Source of the DNA: an uncultured Oscillospiraceae bacterium
Lineage (GTDB): Bacteria; Bacillota; Clostridia; Oscillospirales; Ruminococcaceae
Assembly (NCBI GenBank): GCA_910587465.1
Contig: CAJUMS010000092.1
Coordinates: forward strand, 1 to 9,781
Direction of reading: 5' to 3'
Length of the DNA stretch: 9,781 bases
Of this stretch, positions 5,719 through 9,781 are shown one piece after another. The position numbers were made by a program, and so were the translations under genes. Each line of letters opens with the position of its first letter. The first letter of the stretch is position 1. The notes under the pieces are model-generated. The model was given only the letters and a program-made list of their open reading frames with translations, made no database searches and was not told where the DNA came from.

Positions 5719-5881
5719 CATTGCGTTTCCGGCGATATTCCCGTATTCGGGAGGACGTTCGGGAAAATGCAGCAGGGCGCACACTCTCACGTATCATCAG
5801 CGCTCTGGCAGGTTTTGGTATAAGACAGACCGAAAGGAAATAAATTTCACAGTGTGTCACCTGTAATGGAGGATGTACGAA

Positions 5882-7774
5882 ATGTTTATTTTTAAGGAAA
5901 AAAAGAAGGAGCAGGATGACGAGCTTCACCGCGAATACGGTGTGCTCAGCAACTGCGGGTATATCATGCGCGCGTTCTTGAAATACAGAAAGTCAATGAT
6001 ATGGCTGCTGCTTCTGGGAGGGATCGCGGGCGCGTCTATGTCCTACATTTGGACGTTTATAGGAAAGCTTGTCGTGGATATCATTGAGCGGCAGGCGGCT
6101 GTGGAAAACAAGGACATCATGCCGCTGGTGTATCTCGTAATAGGAACGACGGCGGTCGAGCTTGTAATGATGATACTCAATGCTTTCACAAGGAAAAAGC
6201 TCGATCTGGGGCGGTATTATATCAGACTCTGCATTGTTAGGGAGCGTATAGCAAAGGTTCTCGGAATGGAATATGAAATGCTCGAAACCCCCGATATGCT
6301 CGACAGGCTGCAAAAGGCGAAGCGCGCCACCGCGGGAAACAATACCGGCGTACATGGTCTTATGCAGGATATGCACACAATGATAGTACAGTTCACCTGT
6401 ATTATCGCGGCGGTGAGCATTATCTCCACGCTCAGTCCGTGGATAGTCGCGGTCATTCTGGTGCTGTCGGTGATACAGTTCGAAATATTCGACTGCTGGC
6501 GCTTAAAGGACAAGGCGGTAATGTGGGACGCTATGGCGGGAAACTGGCGCAAGCTGGAGTATATGTCCACGGTGTCCACCGACTTTTCCTATGCTAAAGA
6601 CGTAAGGCTTTACGGAATGAGGAAATGGTTAGGCGGCAAGCAAAAGGAGGTCAACGCGGACGAGCTTCGCCGATGGAAGCGGTCAAGGCAGTATTGGCTT
6701 TACAATTCTATATTCGCATGGGGTATATTATTGATCCAGAACGCGGTAATTTACGGCTGGCTGATCTACGATATGCTCGCGAACGGGCTGTCCGTGGGCG
6801 ACTTTATTCTGTACAGCGGCAGCGCCATGACCTTTTCGGGCAACATACAGCAGTTTTTGATGGCGCTTGGCGGTATGCGGGAGCGCTCCTCGCGCGTTGA
6901 CGACTTCCGCAGCTTTATGGATATCCCGAACCCCGACGAGGGCAAAAAGACCGTTCCCGTACCCAAGGCGGACAGATACGTTTTCAAATTTGAGAACGTT
7001 TCGTTCAAGTACAAGGGTCAGGAAAAATACGCGCTTAAAAACCTCAATTTAACGCTCGAGGCGGGTCAGCGGCTCGCCGTTGTCGGACTTAACGGCGCTG
7101 GAAAGACTACCTTTATAAAATTGCTGCTGCGGCTGTACGACGTGACAGAGGGTCGTATCCTCTGCAACGGAATAGATATCCGCGAGTTTGACAGAGCGGA
7201 ATATTATATGCTGTTCGCGCCCGCGTTTCAGGAGGTTGAGTTGTTTGCGTTCAAGCTCTCCGAGAACGTGTCAATGCGCACCGCCGACAAGACCGACAAG
7301 GCTCTCGCGGAGCTGTATCTGCGCGACGCGGGAATGGGCGAGAAGCTCGACGGTCTCCCCAACGGTATGGACACCGAGCTTTTAAAGGTGCTGTACGACG
7401 ACGGCGTAGACCTCTCGGGCGGCGAAAAACAGAAGCTGGCGCTGGCGCGGGCGCTTTACAAAAACGCGCCGATAGTGGTTCTGGACGAGCCGACGGCGGC
7501 GCTTGACGCTCTCGCGGAATACCGTCTGTATCAGAGCTTCGACGGAATGATCGGCGGCAGAACTGCCGTGTACATATCGCACAGGCTCTCCTCCACGCGC
7601 TTCTGTGACAATATAGCGATGTTCGTTGCGGGAGAAATGGTGGAGTACGGCACTCACGAGGAGCTGCTCGAAAGGAACGGCGCGTATGCCGAGATGTTCC
7701 GCGTTCAGGCACAATATTACGTCGATGACGAAACGCCCGCCGAGGTCATTGAGGGAGGTGTCGTTCATGAGTAA
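5882..7774 (+). CDS. ABC exporter half-transporter, permease fused to ATPase (first of pair)
   Basis: This 630-aa inner-membrane half-transporter has an N-terminal six-helix exporter domain (TM1 about 39-63, TM2 80-101, TM3/4 167-200, TM5/6 about 264-310) and a C-terminal ATPase domain from about 365. ATPase motifs: Walker A GLNGAGKTT 402-410 (Lys408); Q-loop in AFQEV; signature LSGGE 511-515; Walker B VVLDEP with Asp535 and Glu536; D-loop ALDAL; H-loop SHRLSS with His567. All catalytic residues are present. It should pair with the next gene product to pump a drug, lipid or peptide outward using ATP. An ATG at 5873 is in frame but overlaps the GGAGG at 5868-5872; the ATG at 5882, nine bases after that site, is the better start. 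It is first gene of the operon driven from 5610 behind the structured leader. No peptidase domain or precursor peptide is nearby, so the substrate is unknown. Confidence 0.95.
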   Translation: MFIFKEKKKEQDDELHREYGVLSNCGYIMRAFLKYRKSMIWLLLLGGIAGASMSYIWTFIGKLVVDIIERQAAVENKDIMPLVYLVIGTTAVELVMMILNAFTRKKLDLGRYYIRLCIVRERIAKVLGMEYEMLETPDMLDRLQKAKRATAGNNTGVHGLMQDMHTMIVQFTCIIAAVSIISTLSPWIVAVILVLSVIQFEIFDCWRLKDKAVMWDAMAGNWRKLEYMSTVSTDFSYAKDVRLYGMRKWLGGKQKEVNADELRRWKRSRQYWLYNSIFAWGILLIQNAVIYGWLIYDMLANGLSVGDFILYSGSAMTFSGNIQQFLMALGGMRERSSRVDDFRSFMDIPNPDEGKKTVPVPKADRYVFKFENVSFKYKGQEKYALKNLNLTLEAGQRLAVVGLNGAGKTTFIKLLLRLYDVTEGRILCNGIDIREFDRAEYYMLFAPAFQEVELFAFKLSENVSMRTADKTDKALAELYLRDAGMGEKLDGLPNGMDTELLKVLYDDGVDLSGGEKQKLALARALYKNAPIVVLDEPTAALDALAEYRLYQSFDGMIGGRTAVYISHRLSSTRFCDNIAMFVAGEMVEYGTHEELLERNGAYAEMFRVQAQYYVDDETPAEVIEGGVVHE

Positions 7775-9572
7775 TTCACAAACGCAAAATAAGCCCCGCG
7801 AGCAAACGGTAAGAAAAACGCTGAAATACTTCTTCCCCGTCGCTTGGAAATTCGACAAGGCTTACTTTATCCTTTCGGCGGTAAACGTTGTGATCGGCGC
7901 TCTCGTGCCGTTTCCCGAAATAATCTTTATGCCGCTGCTTCTGGATTCGCTGATAAGCCCCGAGCGCGATCTGCGTCGGATAATCACATACGCGGCGCTT
8001 ATGATAGGACTGAGAGTAGTCGTATCGCTGATAAACTCCGTGCTGGCGATACATCTGGAAAAATACTCGGACAAATTCTACAACTTCGTATCCGAGGAGA
8101 TATCGCAGCGCTGTATGGAAATGGACTTCGCGCTCACCGAAAACAAGGACGCGCTAGACCAGATAAACCGCGGCAGGGAGGGCTTGGACTACTCCAACGG
8201 AGTACACGGGATATCCACGGCTTTCTTTACCATTCTTACAAACGTTCTGAAAATTTTCGGAGTGGCGGCGGTGCTTGCGGTCAACGCTCCGTGGATGCTG
8301 CTGATAATCACGGTGCTGCTGGTGGTCTCGGCAGTCATCAACAGCCGTAAGAACAAGATAGAGATAGAATTTTTCACGGGACTTTCAAAGGTGGAACGTG
8401 TATGGGTATATGTCCTGTGGGAGCTGGAGAATTTCCGCTTCGGAAAGGATATTCGGATATACGGCGCGGCGGACACGCTCCTCACAAAATCCACTGAGCA
8501 AACGGACCGTATAATGGAGTTCAACGAGGACAGAGCAAACCGTATATATCCGCTGGACATTCTCGATGCCGTAGTTACGGCGTTGCGCGATTTCGGCACT
8601 TATCTTTATCTCGGAGCATTGGCTATTTTCGGCAAGATCACTATCGGAACGTTCTCGCAGCTCGTTTCGGCGGGAGGCACGCTCAACGCTTCGGTTCAGG
8701 GGGCTGTATTCGGGTATCAGGATATCGTCAAGCGCTGCAATTACGCTTACGAGGTCGTGAAGCTTATGGAATATCCGCCCATGCTTCAAAAGGGCGACCG
8801 CCGCGTGGAGGACTTAAAAACTCCGCACACGATAGAGTTCCGCAATGTCAGCTTCTCCTATCCAAATACGGGAGTGCGGGTGCTGAAAAACGTATCTATC
8901 ACCATTAAGGCGGGAGAGCGGCTTTCGGTAGTCGGGCTTAACGGCGCGGGAAAAACCACATTTATAAAGCTGCTTTGCAGGCTGTACGATACCGACGAGG
9001 GCGAGATACTTATCGACGGCGTGAATATACGCGAGTATGACTACGACGAATACATGAAGCTTTTCTCAGTGGTATTTCAGGATTTCCGCCTGCTGTCGTT
9101 CACGGCAAAGGATAATATCCTGCTCGGCGCGGAGGACAGCGACGAGGCTGTGGACGCGATGTTTGAAAAGGTCGGCTTGCTTGACAAGATCAATTCACTG
9201 CCGAAGGGGCGCGACACCATGATGTTCCGCGAGTTTGACCGCGACGGCGTGCAGCTTTCGGGCGGCGAGCAGCAGAAGCTCGCGATAGCGCGGGCGCTTT
9301 ACAAGGACGCTCCCGTGGTGATACTGGACGAGCCGACTGCGGCGCTCGACCCCGTAGCGGAATACGAGATATACTGCAAGTTCAACGATTTGGTCGGCGG
9401 AAAGACCGCCGTGTATATCTCTCACAGGCTTTCAAGCTGCAAATTCTGCGACAGGATAGCCGTGTTCAGCGAGGGCACTATTAAGGAGCTTGGTACTCAC
9501 GACGAGCTTGTGAACCGCGACGGCGGTATATACTCGGAAATGTTTCGCGCACAGGCTCAATATTACGTATAA
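7767..9572 (+). CDS. ABC exporter half-transporter, permease fused to ATPase (second of pair)
   Basis: A 601-aa partner of the preceding half-transporter. The membrane domain has six predicted helices (TM1 about 32-58, TM2 71-94, a pair near 155-195, a pair near 270-310), and the ATPase domain starts near residue 350. ATPase motifs: Walker A GLNGAGKTT 390-398 (Lys396); Q-loop VVFQDF; signature LSGGE 497-501; Walker B VVILDEP with Asp521 and Glu522; D-loop ALDPV; H-loop His553. The start ATG overlaps the end of the upstream gene by eight bases and follows GGGAGG, so translation is probably coupled and the subunits made in equal amounts. Open frame extends upstream to 7626, but that part is out-of-frame overlap with the first gene and has no ribosome site. 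Both subunits keep the catalytic Glu, whereas many heterodimeric exporters have one degenerate site. A strong terminator follows five bases after the stop. Confidence 0.95.
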   Translation: MSNSQTQNKPREQTVRKTLKYFFPVAWKFDKAYFILSAVNVVIGALVPFPEIIFMPLLLDSLISPERDLRRIITYAALMIGLRVVVSLINSVLAIHLEKYSDKFYNFVSEEISQRCMEMDFALTENKDALDQINRGREGLDYSNGVHGISTAFFTILTNVLKIFGVAAVLAVNAPWMLLIITVLLVVSAVINSRKNKIEIEFFTGLSKVERVWVYVLWELENFRFGKDIRIYGAADTLLTKSTEQTDRIMEFNEDRANRIYPLDILDAVVTALRDFGTYLYLGALAIFGKITIGTFSQLVSAGGTLNASVQGAVFGYQDIVKRCNYAYEVVKLMEYPPMLQKGDRRVEDLKTPHTIEFRNVSFSYPNTGVRVLKNVSITIKAGERLSVVGLNGAGKTTFIKLLCRLYDTDEGEILIDGVNIREYDYDEYMKLFSVVFQDFRLLSFTAKDNILLGAEDSDEAVDAMFEKVGLLDKINSLPKGRDTMMFREFDRDGVQLSGGEQQKLAIARALYKDAPVVILDEPTAALDPVAEYEIYCKFNDLVGGKTAVYISHRLSSCKFCDRIAVFSEGTIKELGTHDELVNRDGGIYSEMFRAQAQYYV

Positions 9573-9576
9573 TTCA

Positions 9577-9607
9577 AAAACGGAGCGGTTGTCTGCCGCT
9601 CCGTTTT
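9577..9607 (+). terminator. Rho-independent terminator of the ABC operon
   Basis: AAAACGGAGCGG (9577-9588) pairs perfectly with CCGCTCCGTTTT (9596-9607) around a 7-base loop. The G/C-rich core is followed by TTTT and then CTGTCTTGTTG. Because the 5' side starts with AAAA, it could also act on minus-strand transcripts. Confidence 0.93.
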
Positions 9608-9665
9608 CTGTCTTGTTGTGGCAAAGCTTAACTAAGTGCGGGTACTTACAAAGAATATATAAATC

Positions 9666-9700
9666 GAAACGGTGAACAAGACGTTCGCCGTTTCTTCTTT
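9666..9700 (+). terminator. Second downstream terminator
   Basis: GAAACGGTGAAC (9666-9677) pairs with GTTCGCCGTTTC (9683-9694), 12 pairs with one T-G, loop of five, followed by TTCTTT. It lies about 60 bases after the first terminator and backs it up. Confidence 0.8.
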
Positions 9701-9750
9701 AAGTCGCCTTTAGGTTTGATCTCATACTAAGGCAACACCGCACAAACCTG

Positions 9751-9779
9751 TTGCAAATTGGTGAAAAATAAGGTATAAT
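9751..9779 (+). promoter_or_regulatory. Strong promoter reading out of the window
   Basis: TTGCAA (9751-9756), 17 bases, TATAAT (9774-9779): nearly consensus sigma-A. The gene it serves lies beyond position 9781. The stretch just upstream (GGCAACACCGCACAAA, 9731-9746) gives me the impression of a sequence that recurs in Ruminococcaceae genomes, perhaps at a mobile-element edge; that is recollection, not something shown here. Confidence 0.8.
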
Positions 9780-9781
9780 AA

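Larger units (their letters stand above)
5535..5881 (+). other. Promoter and leader region of the ABC operon, no protein gene
   Basis: These 347 bases hold the operon promoter (5610-5638), the structured element 5646-5718 and about 160 further leader bases before the ABC ribosome site. The later leader has a small hairpin (TCCCG-TATT-CGGGA near 5739-5752) but no T-tract, so no classical attenuator is seen. One plus frame ending at TAA just after 5840 reads like a protein tail (ENAAGRTLSRIISALAGFGI, then RQTERK); it lacks a start and is not recognised. Confidence 0.5.

Noticed and set aside
5629..5866. Leader peptides starting at 5629 or 5645
   Set aside because: The first ATG lies within the promoter, the second at the predicted transcript start; neither has a ribosome site and the sequences look arbitrary.
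5873..5875. ATG at 5873 as start of the first ABC gene
   Set aside because: It abuts the GGAGG ribosome site itself; the in-frame ATG at 5882 has correct spacing.
7251..7712. Long minus-strand frames antisense to the ABC and chemoreceptor genes (e.g. 205-786, 7251-7712, 7382-7858)
   Set aside because: They lie wholly opposite well-supported genes, lack ribosome sites and have arbitrary, often Arg-rich composition.
7626..7766. N-terminal extension of the second ABC gene
   Set aside because: It is out-of-frame overlap with the first ABC gene; the ATG at 7767 has GGGAGG and a normal exporter N-terminus.
1..9781. tRNA, rRNA, CRISPR array or complete insertion sequence
   Set aside because: No cloverleaf, rRNA-like stretch, regularly spaced repeat array or transposase gene was seen on either strand.

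Overview
The window looks like a chromosomal accessory region of a gut-type Clostridia bacterium, most likely Oscillospiraceae/Ruminococcaceae. This is inferred from the style of the proteins (clostridial MCP, two-domain EamA transporter, paired ABC exporters), strong AGGAGG-like ribosome sites and TTGACA/TATAAT promoters. No marker gene fixes the species. By eye the ABC genes are richer in G+C than the rest.

Layout. (1) 1-2112: a promoter, possibly sigma-28 type, and an intact methyl-accepting chemotaxis receptor. (2) 2113-2795: no confident gene; it holds overlapping inverted repeats, a plus-strand extended -10 promoter with ribosome site, and short orphan ORFs. (3) 2796-3316, minus: an ArsR-family regulator broken by a 1-base frameshift and lacking a usual start codon, with a perfect 15-bp palindrome on its presumed promoter. 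(4) 3377-4829, minus: an intact EamA/DMT transporter preceded by a TetR-family regulator that carries two in-frame stops, with a near-consensus promoter still in place. (5) 5007-5508, plus: remains of a lipoprotein with a flavodoxin-like domain, divergent from tetR, broken by two stops, a frame change at an apparent deletion and a 51-bp insertion flanked by 8-bp direct repeats; then a terminator. (6) 5610-9607, plus: a strong promoter, a structured leader, two translationally overlapping ABC exporter half-transporters and a terminator. (7) 9608-9781: a second terminator and a strong promoter reading out of the window.

How it fits together. The two ABC half-transporters almost certainly form a heterodimeric membrane exporter expressed as one operon. 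TetR and EamA form a second operon whose repressor is now dead, so the transporter may be expressed without control. The centre of the window (about 2.8-5.5 kb) is a patch of gene decay between intact genes: three genes broken by different kinds of lesion.

The most interesting candidate is the ABC operon leader at 5646-5718. It can fold into a three-way junction with two hairpins that share the same 7-nt loop (CCGUUAC) and differ in their stems only by pairing-preserving changes. It begins at the predicted transcription start and matches no riboswitch class I recognise.
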